Below, one piece after another: positions 8,101 to 16,614 of a stretch of DNA of 20,584 nucleotides. Under the pieces are notes generated by a model, which had not been told where the DNA came from, did no database searches, and saw nothing but the letters and a program-made list of their open reading frames with translations. This DNA comes from Mnemiopsis leidyi (taxonomy: Eukaryota > Ctenophora > Tentaculata > Lobata > Bolinopsidae), in NCBI GenBank assembly GCA_000226015.1, contig JH153169.1, positions 22,487 through 43,070 of the forward strand, read 5' to 3'. The stretch's first letter is position 1, and the number at the start of each line of letters is the position of its first letter. Both the position numbers and the translations under genes were made by a program.

Positions 8101-11100
8101 GAACGAACTAGCGCGACTGACAGAGGCTAATAAACTTCTTGGAGATGCGGTAAAACAAAGCGCTGGAAGTTTTGAGTGTAAGGTGAGAATTTCCAAGCAA
8201 CTGTTTAATATCATAAACCTATTGGTACAGCTTAAAAACATCATAAGACATAATCTATTAAAATCAATTAATACATAACTATGAATGAATGTTGAAAAAC
8301 GATAATGATAGTTCTTATAACAATCTATTTTAATCTTGGTTAAGTCCTAAGTTTCCCTGTCCTATTCGTGTAAAGTCTCAAATAACATTCTCATGAAATC
8401 TATTAAATCACAGTTCCCTAAAAGTTGCTTCTGCATTACTTAGCGATCATGGTATTGGTGTAAATCTCATAAGTCTCCAAATCTCAAATGTGGATTTTCC
8501 CACGTATCGATGATATTCGTGTTCTCCGTTAGATACATTCGATTTATCTTTTTATTCTTCCAGTCCATCTCAAACCTCAATTTGAATTTTCCCGCTTTAA
8601 GCTCTTCCAACGAAGGTTTCTGTGTTGTTTCTTCCGTTTCCTGGTCCTCCTTCTGTTCGTCTGTGTGACCTTTAGACTCAAAGTATGGATCTATTAAAAG
8701 TAGAGAATCACTTCTGTCTACCATTAATTTAGGTTCAGGTGTTTCACCTGTAGGAGCAAGTTGACCATACACCTCTACTTCTCTTATCGCCATACTCCTG
8801 TTTTCCTGAAACAAAAGGGACACAAATACTTTTCTAGGACTCAGGAAACGTTTCTCACATTTGAACTCTTTTCGTTCATCCAAACTCACGTCATCACCTG
8901 ACACAGCCTCACAAACCAGCCCCATCGTCCCGGTCCCTAGTTGGTCCAGAGCCTCCAGTGTGATCATCAGGTTGTAATCGTCCATACCTGAGGCGAAGAG
9001 GAAGGCCGAGTGAGTGTAGACGACTACGCGCGTCACTGAGTATTCCCTATTTTCGTCACAGGATATTGCTGCCTCCCAGGATCCGAAACCCGGAGTATGA
9101 AGTGCAAACGTGTCAAAATCTCCATCGATAGCATCTTCTGGTCCGTGATAGCCCAATGTCTGCTGGGAAAGCATGGTGGGCTGAGATAACCGTAACAGCA
9201 CCACCTCAAATTCTTCCTCGCCAGGTTGTTCTGTTCCTTGAAGGGGCTCCCGTAACGATTCCTCAAACTCTTCCTCAGTACTTGCGTCGCAATATGCTAC
9301 ATCGCATGCTTCTTTAATCAAATCACCGTTCGATGTGGCGGTTATATAACACCACGGTCCTTTTTCATCCAAATCAGGGTTTCTACACTCCCTGGTGAGC
9401 GTAAGTCCCATGTCATCGTCAAAGTCGGTGTGAGTTATTGCCGGAGTTAGATGCCAGTTAATGCAAGGTACCATGCTTGCACTGTTTGTAATCTTACCCC
9501 TGTACATTGAGCCGTAGTAGTCGTACTTGCGATGCACACACTCTTGTAGATCGGAGAGTTTCCCCTGTATTCCCATGACATCGCTGTACACGTAATCATT
9601 GCAGGGTGGCTCCTTGCACTCCAGACTTTTACCTGTTGGGCAGCATGGGACGAACCTTGACATTTCATCATCACAAATACCTCCTGTATATCTCGTGCAA
9701 CAGTGATATCCTGAATCATAGACGTAGGGGTGAGAAGGAGGACACATGGATTCCTTCAGAATGCGGTATCTGACGGTTGCGTTGTCATCCATTGACACGG
9801 TTATGAATGTGAAGTGGTTATCTTTACTCCACCACCTGTTTCGACAACGAGGATTTGCCTCGGATTTGAGCATTGTATAGATTGGCTTACCCTCCGCAAA
9901 TATTTCTAATTTATAGGATGATTTTACTATTGCCCACATTACTGGAAAACTTGTTCGGGCCTTGCCTTGGGGCCGGGGTTCGCTACGGTAACGTAATCTT
10001 GTTGGTGGTTCCGGTTTGCTAGTGTAAGGAACTCTGTAGTCATCATATTGATAACCATCGTATTGATATCCGTTGTCATCGTATTGATATCCGTTGTCAT
10101 CGAATTGATATCCGTTGTCATGGAATTGATATCCGTCGTCATGGAACTGATATCCGTCGTCATGGTATTGATCTCCGTTAACATGATATTGATAGGTGTA
10201 AACTTGATATTTATCTTCAGTGACATGGTATTGATATCCGTTGTCAGTGCTGAAGACATGGGATTGATATCCATTGTCATTGCTGACGAGAGGATCCACT
10301 GGAATGTCTATTTCGCCGCAATCTGTTACAGTAAACCTGACAAAATGAAAATCATTTGGAATAATGAGTTATCTCAACATGATATCATAAACTTTTTTCA
10401 CATATTTTTCAATGTGACACAAATAATCGCATTCGATCTGAAAAAGTTTGGTGTTCAAATGTAAAGATACCTGTATTCTAGAATATTCCACCCTATCACG
10501 GAATAACAATACCTGTATTCTGGAATATTCCACCCTATCACGGAATAAAGATACCTGTATTCTGGAATATTCCACCCTATCACGGAATAAAGATACCTGT
10601 ATTCTGGAATATTCCACCCTATCACGAAATAAAGATACCTGTATTCTGGAATATTCCACCCTATCACGAATAAAGATACCTGTATTCTGGAATATTCCAC
10701 CCTATCCCGCTGTCGAATGGTGATCGTTGATCCGCAAACCACAGATCGACAACTCCCTGGGTGTTGACCGGAACAATTATTTCCAACTGTAGGGCCTCCC
10801 GGTCAAAGTCGAACAGCTGGGCGGCTCCTCGTTGTACTTCTATCCATCCGTGCACCAAAGGGATGAGATAATGTAGCAAAACTAAAGTCCCTGCTAGCAT
10901 TTCTTCTTAATAAGAGCAACTGGAACAAAGATCAAATATACAAATCCGCATCTGATTTAAATCTCAAGAACATTCTCCTGTGGCTCTTATCGTGCATTAT
11001 TGTATTGGGTCAAGGTAAATCCAGTTCTTGCACGCTAAAATTCTAAAATTAAAGTTAAATAATGGGTCTGTTGATATGTCACTTATCTTACCTTCGATAT

Positions 11101-14100
11101 AGATTTTCAAGTTCCATTTCGCAAGTCCATTACGAGCTGCTCCAAAGTTTGCAGTGTATTTGTGACAAATAAAATCCGAAAATGTCACCTGTCTCCTTAT
11201 CAATTGTAGGTCGAAGTAAGACCCAGTGTCACTGGAAGGGTAAGATTAATGTGCTAATGTAAAACGTTTGGAGATGACATCAAATTTATAACGACAATTT
11301 TCATGATTTTTGTTTATAAAATTTAGTAATTTCTAACACGATTAATACAGTAGGGTTCAGCGTGGAAGATAGAGAAATAATCAATACTTCCAACGATAAA
11401 TGCGTCAAGCATCTTATGATACTAATTGTCTTCTACAGTGTTCAATTACTTTAGAAAGAATTACTTAAGAAAAATGTTTCCCAAAGAGTTTTGATTTTCT
11501 TTTTTACCAAGTAAAAATTGAATTGGTACAATTAAAGAGAAATAGTATTCCATGTCTTTCATGACGCGATACATAGAGCTTTTAACTTACCTACTAGGCA
11601 ATACGTACATACATTGTACAATTTCTCTGTACATTATAGACGCAGACTTGTTTACACATGACATGGGCTGATGTAAGCTTGAACAACATACAGCAAATTA
11701 ATCTAGACTAATCAGTTATCACTTAGCTATTTTCAAATTCATAAGGCAGTTGACATTCGATGCGTTGCTCAAAAAACAACAAACGTATAACTCAATTATA
11801 CAACTTAATTGCAAATTTAATTTTCACAGAAATGCAATAAGATAAGAAAAAAAGTAAATTGATTACAATTTTAACGCTCCGTTTTTCTTTATGATAACAA
11901 GTTTGTTTCAGGACATACTTTCGAAAGTGAATAGAGCTCAAGCAGCAGCCCAAAAAGATAACGATTTTATCTACCACGAGCGAGTCCCTAATGTATCCGA
12001 CCTACCAGCTATTGGACGTGCTCCGGTTGCTAAACCCACTCCTGTGGCAACTGAGCGTGAGTATCTTTTTCTGAGATTTCAGATATCGAAAACAATTTTG
12101 GATATTTGGAGTTTTCGTGTAATGCTCAGCCCAGCACTTAGAATATTATCATTTTTAACGTATCGAATTTTAAACACATTGAGTTATCAAGTGCAGGAAA
12201 TATTAATTTCGAATACTCTCAGTTGAAGGTTGGTCAGATGTGTTTGGTAAGCTGGTACCTCTGAACGTACAACAAGCTGCTACAATGTATGCCAGCAGGA
12301 AGGATCATCTTATCCATCTGGAGGTGACCAAACTGAGAGAAAACACCAACCAACTGAATAGGTAGGAGTTCATAGATAAATTTGTAGATTTGTTGACATA
12401 TTGATTGAAGTGCTGAGCGTGAGTTTGATATAGGAGAATTTTTTGAAAAAGATTTATAAATTTGTTTACGAAAGAGATCATATTTATTCCTAATTCTAGA
12501 TAAAAGAAAAGTTGGGGTAATACTTCTATTAAGGCATTAAATTCTAACCATTCGGGAAATTTCAAATCAGGGTTACAGTCAAGGTATGCAATGTACTGAG
12601 TACAAGTGTACACGAAAGAACACTGTGCAATGTACGGATGGCCCTGGAATGTATGTACACTTGTATGCAATTTACAGTGAAAACTGTACGCCAATCAAGT
12701 ATTTCAATAACTGATGGTTCATTTCCGCAGTATACTGAATCAGATGAACTTGCCGGCGGCACTGGAAGATCTCAGTGGTAAAGAAATTCCTGTGTCTCTT
12801 ATCGAGAAATCTGGAGATGTTCGTACCAAGGGGGGTCGTCATGACACTGCGTCAGTCGTTTGACGACCTTCCTCAGCTTCTCCAGAGAAACGAGGAGATT
12901 ATCAGTAAGTATAGGTCTCAATATCTAGATTTGAGCTTGCTAAGTCAATAGTTCTGTTGAAAACGTTTCATGTACTCTAACAGATAACCTACCCAACTTT
13001 TAGCTGAGACTCTGAAAGCGTTGAATGACGAAGAAGCGTCCGACAAGCATCTTCGTGGGACTTTTGGGTCGAAATGGAACCGAACTAAAAGTGAAGACTT
13101 GACTAAAAGCTTTAAAGAACAGGGGGATAAATATCAGGTTAATGTTTCACTATTTATCAAAACTTGGATATATTATATACAATACTTATTCAGAAAGCAT
13201 GCTCGATCAAGATGAGATATTAGAACAGGAAATTGAACTCAGTGATTACTTACTAACAAAGTTTTCGTTTCTTCTGTTCGTCACGATCCTAAAACCGCAC
13301 ATAGAGGTCATGATGTCTGATGAGATCACTGTAACTTGATATCTGTCTTCAGTCTATATTGACCAATGCGCGTAATGCTGATAAGATTGTTCGAGAAAAG
13401 TTCGAAACGAACATCATGGCCATCGAGATCTTGTCAAAAGATGAGGTTTGTTGCTTTACTTATTTTCACAGAATGACATAACATATGGTTCAAATTTTAG
13501 ATAAATAATCGGTGTGACGTAATAGGAAACCAAAACTGAAAGAATCTGAAATTGACGGCACGCGCGGACGCGTAATTATAATTTTGCATTGCGAAGTTGT
13601 TTATCTGCAGCCGCGCAGTAGACCCTTTGATCGATCGATCTCAGCTCAGATGATGATCATTTGATAAAAATTGATAATGACTATTGACGGCAGACAGACC
13701 AGACTGAATATTTATATTTCTCCTTTTCAGAGTTCTCTGATCGACAGTATTCCCGTAGGTGGTGCCCAATCTCTCTCTGGTCAAGGACAAAAGGTAAGCA
13801 CCATGATAGTCAAATGATCAGTTTGTGTTGTGCATTTGTTGATAAAACGGTTAGATTAGATAATTTGCACTAAGCCGTGAGATAGTTTTCCTTTTTGATT
13901 TAATCAATGGTTTTAAGTCATGACGACTCTTTGTTTCTCAGGCTGTAGCGTCTCTTAAGTCGTTTATGGATCAGATCAAACTTCTGAAGGGAGAGCGTGA
14001 TGCGTTAGAACAAAAGTTTAAAGCTGGTGGTGACACAGAGGAAATAAGTAATGCCAAATAATATGTGTTAAAGCTTGAGGTGTCTGTTAAATCATAACGT

Positions 14101-16614
14101 TGCACCTGTAACTAGATTTTTAACCAGGTTTGAAACTATGTCGTAAAATGTCCCTGATTTTACGTCCTGCATAATCTGACCAAAACCCATCAATTTTCAG
14201 TCGCCAAGTTTTCGCAGCTGAACACAGAATCAAACTTGTTTAACGACGAAGGTCTGAGTACTGAACACTTGGAAAAGACGTACGGACCTCTGCAGGCTGC
14301 AGTTGCAGACAGCATCAGACAGCAGGATGAACTTATCGCTAAGATAACCGTTAGTTTTCTGACTGTCTTCCTTTCTAGCCATATGTAATATGTTTGTCGC
14401 TGCAATAGATATGATGACAGATCGATATGATGACAAGACCTTAACTTGCAAATATGTTTTCTGCAGAGTGCCAATGACGAGTTTGTCCAATCAAAGAGTG
14501 GTGCAACTTCTGACCCAAGATCCGAGATGATGAGCCGGCTGGCTGCAGGATATGACGCGTTCATTGAGCTAATGAGCAATCTGGCTGAGGGAACAAAGTT
14601 CTACAACAACTTGACTAAGATTCTCACAGCATACCAGAGCAACGTCAACGACTTCATTCTGGCCAGAAACACTGAGAAGGATGATCTGATGAAGTAAGCA
14701 TAACTGTGAACAACATATGTCGTTTTACAGGACCCATTGCGCACCGACAGGACCCACTGCACGCCGACAGGACCCACTGCACGCCGACAAATAAAAGTTG
14801 TGCCTAATAACTAATAAGTACACTTCTTATATGCCGGCACGCAATCGTTCCGATCTAAACGTCCTATGATATTCACAGTTATACTAGCTACTGCACATAG
14901 AAATCAAGCTTGCTTCTCCATCTATCATATTGTAAAATTGACTTCTAAATATGCCATCGTTAGAAGTTGTCTAAGAATATTCGTGTAATTTTTTTCAGGA
15001 GTCTCCAAGGAAACTTGGCGAACAAAGCGCCGCCTGCAAGACCCGAACCTCCCCAATTCCATCAACAAGCTGCTCAATCATGTAAGTTCACAATTTTACA
15101 CTTCATATTCGTTGAAGTATTTGCAGATACGCGACGTCCACACATCTAAAGATGCGATCTTTTATCCAAATATACCCAGTTTTAACAGCCAGTATTTCCC
15201 GAATGAAGACACCCTTTTACTGGAGTAAATGAAATAGTAAGAACGGCTTACATGAACTTTGTAATACCGTGATAACGTGTTAAATGGAACGTCCTGTTGC
15301 TGATGAGTTGTTTGTCGCTCATGAAAATCGTAAAGGTGGCTTGTCCTTTTGCATCTTTAAAAAATTTACAAAAACGATTATCCTTTAATTAAAAGCACAA
15401 TTAAATTATGCAATGATTTACAGCGGCGCCAGCCCCCGCAGCGGCTGCTCCTTCTTCTCCTATCTACTCAACTCCCGCTCCAAAACCGGGTACGATTGTA
15501 AACCCTCTGCTACCTGCCACAGCTCCGTCTTTAATTGCTTGCACTTCTTAATCATCTTTGACTAAATCAAAACTCTGACCTTATCGGCTTTGATACGCCT
15601 GGTTGAAACTCTCGATTAAATCTTTTCCTTTTTGCACGTGACATTTTTACTATAAATTTTTGCTTGTATCTCGTTCTAAATAAAAAGGCGAATGCTAATT
15701 TTGATTCTCTTTCAATTTCGTAACATTAGGTCCAAAACAATGACAGATAACGGCTGTAAATACCATGCCTTAATGCCTTTTAATTTTATTAATTATTTGC
15801 AATGCTATGCGAAAAATCATTTATGTTTTGTGGCCTAACAAAACTTTGGCTAAAAAGGTCGATTGTTCATCTGTGGTGCATGAAGCATTCAGGAGTAGAA
15901 ATCTCCAGCATTTATCGAACTGCACAATACTACATACTTGCAGCCGACGGGCCACCTCACATCTAAGCTGTTACTTTGGCGGTGTTGTGTATTACCGATA
16001 TCAGTGCTTATGTAGCCTACTTTTCAGCTGCACCGCAAGCCCCTGCTCCCCAAGCGACTGCCGCCCAAGGCGTCACGCCCCAAGCACCGCCCCTCGCTGC
16101 ACCGGGCGCCCCTCAGCAGTACGGCTATGGGGGCTCAGGTAATATTCTAGATCTAGCGCTGTTTGCATTTAGTCACCCGGTCCCTTTACTGCTGACAGTT
16201 ATAAACTTTATGCTTATTGAAAGTTTCATACACAATATTTCAAGCAGTTAAAGCATTTCATCATTCAATTCATATTCTATGAATCAAGCTGTCCATATTT
16301 TGTTCCTATTAATTCCAATCCTTACTCAATACTCGCCTCTCATTTTAGAACTCATTTCAGTTGCTGGATACGCACCGTCCTACAACATGCCGTACGGTAT
16401 GCCAGCGTACGGCGGGTACTACACCTACCCAGGACCTGCTGGATACGGATCTTATCCTCCAGCTCAATACCCGCCTGGGCAATATCCACCAGGCCAGGAC
16501 ACCCGACCTCAATACCCACCCGGTCAAAATACTGGCGCTCAATATCCACCGGGACAATACCCCCCGAGCCAGTACCCACCAGGCCAATATCCGCCTTACA
16601 CCGGACCCAAGTAA
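5126..16614 (+). CDS. PDCD6IP: ALIX / programmed cell death 6-interacting protein; frame broken once in exon 10
   Basis: ALIX links ESCRT-I and ESCRT-III in multivesicular-body sorting, abscission and membrane repair. The 20 exons are 5126-5242, 5541-5687, 5823-5889, 6941-7068, 7200-7370, 7715-7870, 8069-8182, 11912-12056, 12223-12361, 12731-12904, 13004-13137, 13353-13445, 13731-13793, 13942-14047, 14201-14349, 14467-14693, 14999-15081, 15424-15489, 16028-16138 and 16361-16614. They give 880 codons plus stop after discounting one surplus base; human ALIX has 868. The Bro1 domain is about residues 1-350, with CVLFNYAALSSQIA and KDNDFIYHERVP. The V domain is about 360-705. It keeps EGTKFYNNL, whose Phe matches the human F676 ligand pocket. 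The Pro-rich tail is about 710-880. Exon 10 has a G6 run at 12830-12835. As written it leads to TGA at 12861-12863, while removing one base restores the frame and all later phases. Three in-frame ATGs (5126, 5141, 5150) are possible starts. Confidence 0.93.
5890..6940 (+). other. ALIX intron 3
   Basis: The donor is a strong GTGAGT at 5890 and the acceptor is TCTACTTCAG. Apart from the 17-bp array near its start, the intron is AT-rich with scattered TGTACA and ACATAC strings around 6540-6760. The small open frames here run through the array or simple sequence and show no protein character. Confidence 0.6.
5905..6055 (+). repeat. 17-bp tandem array with acceptor-like ends
   Basis: About nine copies of TTATTTGCTATTTTCAG and variants (GCTG, GATA, CAATT) run head to tail immediately after ALIX exon 3. 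Most copies end in TTTTCAG or TTTTCAA, so the array is a row of pyrimidine-rich strings followed by AG. It sits within about 20 bases of the real donor. Confidence 0.85.
7371..7714 (+). other. ALIX intron 5 with a 32-bp duplication and a C11 run
   Basis: A perfect 32-bp direct repeat starts at 7405 and 7437 (ACATTCCCTTTTCTATCTAT and onward). A run of eleven C lies at 7641-7651. The acceptor is AAATTCAG at 7707-7714. No gene is seen in this intron. Confidence 0.75.
8183..8466. other. Start of ALIX intron 7; 3' UTR side of the nested gene
   Basis: On the minus strand this is downstream of the kringle-gene stop. The plus-strand string TTTAAT at 8328-8333 reads ATTAAA on the minus strand, about 135 bases past the stop. 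It is a plausible poly(A) signal for the nested gene. Nothing else is seen. Confidence 0.35.
8467..10900 (-). CDS. Secreted multidomain protein: Tyr-rich repeats, Cys-rich module, kringle, F5/8C-like domain
   Basis: Two exons, 10900-10680 and 10336-8467, join in phase (AG+G) to give 696 aa. Residues 1-18 (MLAGTLVLLHYLIPLVHG) are a clear signal peptide. About 95-178 are 7-residue repeats of the D-D-N-G-Y-Q-Y type. About 272-319 hold an 8-Cys module beginning CPPSHPYVYDSGYHCC. The kringle spans 340-423 with six Cys, YRG, CINW, CRNPD and GPWCY; it keeps the D-x-D pair (NPDLDEKGPWC) used for lysine binding in plasminogen kringles. About 450-599 resemble an F5/8C or galactose-binding-like fold (AIDGDFDT, GSWEA, IREVEVYG). 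The tail is acidic. It is probably extracellular and binds proteins or glycans; no protease domain is present. The whole gene is antisense inside ALIX intron 7. The function is not recognised. Confidence 0.8.
10039..10282 (-). repeat. 21-bp coding tandem repeat (D-D-N-G-Y-Q-Y units)
   Basis: A 21-bp period, plus-strand consensus ATATCCGTTGTCATCGTATTG, repeats about eleven times with growing divergence toward 10280. On the minus strand each unit encodes seven residues such as DDNGYQY, DDGYQFH or DNGYQYH. Copies at 10045-10130 are almost identical, which suggests recent expansion or homogenisation. The period is a multiple of three, so copy number can change without breaking the frame. Confidence 0.85.
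10463..10707. repeat. 42-bp tandem array, six copies, across the kringle-gene exon 1 donor
   Basis: The string ATACCTG recurs at 10467, 10509, 10551, 10593, 10635 and 10676. Spacing is 42 bp four times and 41 bp once. Each copy holds ATTCTGGAATATTCC (ATTCTAGAATATTCC in the first). Read on the minus strand each copy also holds CAG|GTATCT, a good 5' splice site. The copy at 10676-10705 supplies the real exon 1 end (last base 10680). Extending exon 1 to the next donor meets an in-frame TGA at 10664-10666. Confidence 0.9.
10475..10698. promoter_or_regulatory. Six three-pentamer heat-shock-element matches
   Basis: Each 42-bp unit contains nTTCn-nGAAn-nTTCn without mismatch, at 10475-10489, 10517-10531, 10559-10573, 10601-10615, 10643-10657 and 10684-10698. 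This is the established HSF-binding pattern of alternating pentamers. The repeated spacing is 42 bp, close to four turns of B-DNA. Whether HSF binds is inference; the motif could be incidental to a selfish repeat. It lies in the first intron and the end of exon 1 of the kringle gene. Confidence 0.4.
11092..11231 (-). CDS. Orphan coding exon in ALIX intron 7
   Basis: A 140-base open segment is flanked by CTTCCAG at its 5' side and GAAG|GTAAGA, a near-perfect donor, at its 3' side. In the one open frame it reads about 46 residues, including DTGSYFDLQLIRRQVTFSDF and ending LAKWNLKIYIEG. The end resembles VKSSYKLEIFAEGK, about residues 212-225 of the kringle protein. It could be a 5' or alternative exon of that gene, or a remnant of a tandem paralogue. 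I found no partner exon upstream. Downstream, a 57-base intron to an acceptor at 11035-11036 would add about 13 codons and a stop at 10997, but that is weak. Confidence 0.4.
11232..11911. other. Distal part of ALIX intron 7
   Basis: This AT-rich stretch has no exon on either strand that I can support. It ends with the ALIX exon 8 acceptor GTTTGTTTCAG at 11901-11911. Any promoter for the minus-strand genes in the intron could lie here, but no core motif is clear. Confidence 0.45.
12362..12730 (+). other. ALIX intron 9
   Basis: The donor is AG|GTAGGA and the acceptor is ATTTCCGCAG. The minus-strand open frames here have no domain or splice support. Nothing else is seen. Confidence 0.6.
14694..14998 (+). 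repeat. ALIX intron 16 with a 20-bp triplication
   Basis: ACAGGACCCACTGCACGCCG and a variant repeat three times, at 14727, 14747 and 14767, close to the 5' end of the intron. The first copy follows TTTT and reads as another acceptor-like TTTTACAG. The intron ends TTTTTTTCAG at 14998. Confidence 0.8.
15082..15423 (+). other. ALIX intron 17
   Basis: The donor is T|GTAAGT and the acceptor is TGATTTACAG. The content is AT-rich, and I see no gene, RNA or repeat in it. Confidence 0.6.
15490..16027 (+). other. ALIX intron 18, possible alternative 3' end
   Basis: If the donor at 15490 is not used, the frame continues for 20 codons, ending ATAPSLIACTS before TAA at 15549-15551. A canonical AATAAA follows at 15679-15684. 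This could make a short isoform by intronic polyadenylation, lacking the Tyr-rich tail. The normal acceptor is CTACTTTTCAG at 16027. Confidence 0.35.
16449..16611 (+). repeat. QYPP repeats in the ALIX tail
   Basis: Seven QYPP units occur in the last 55 residues, mostly QYPPGQ, with spacer variants DTRP and NTGA. At DNA level the CAATAYCCRCCNGG unit is imperfect, so the repeats are moderately old. Human ALIX has a Tyr- and Pro-rich tail with a YP-containing ALG-2 site, so the composition is conserved but this exact repeat is different. No P[ST]AP motif for TSG101 is visible in the tail. Confidence 0.8.

Noticed and set aside
10048..10464. Plus-strand open frame of LISVV repeats that looks like membrane segments
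   Set aside because: It is the antisense shadow of the DDNGYQY coding repeat; the minus frame has the signal peptide, domains and splice sites.
10369..10742. Open frames of EYSRIQVSLFRDRV-type repeats on both strands across the 42-bp array
   Set aside because: A 42-bp period is divisible by three, so a repeat stays open by chance. There is no start context or domain.
15976..16251. ALIX exon 19 read-through giving a hydrophobic, membrane-like tail
   Set aside because: The donor TCAG|GTAATA and the next exon join in phase to a proper ALIX tail, and no poly(A) signal follows the read-through stop.
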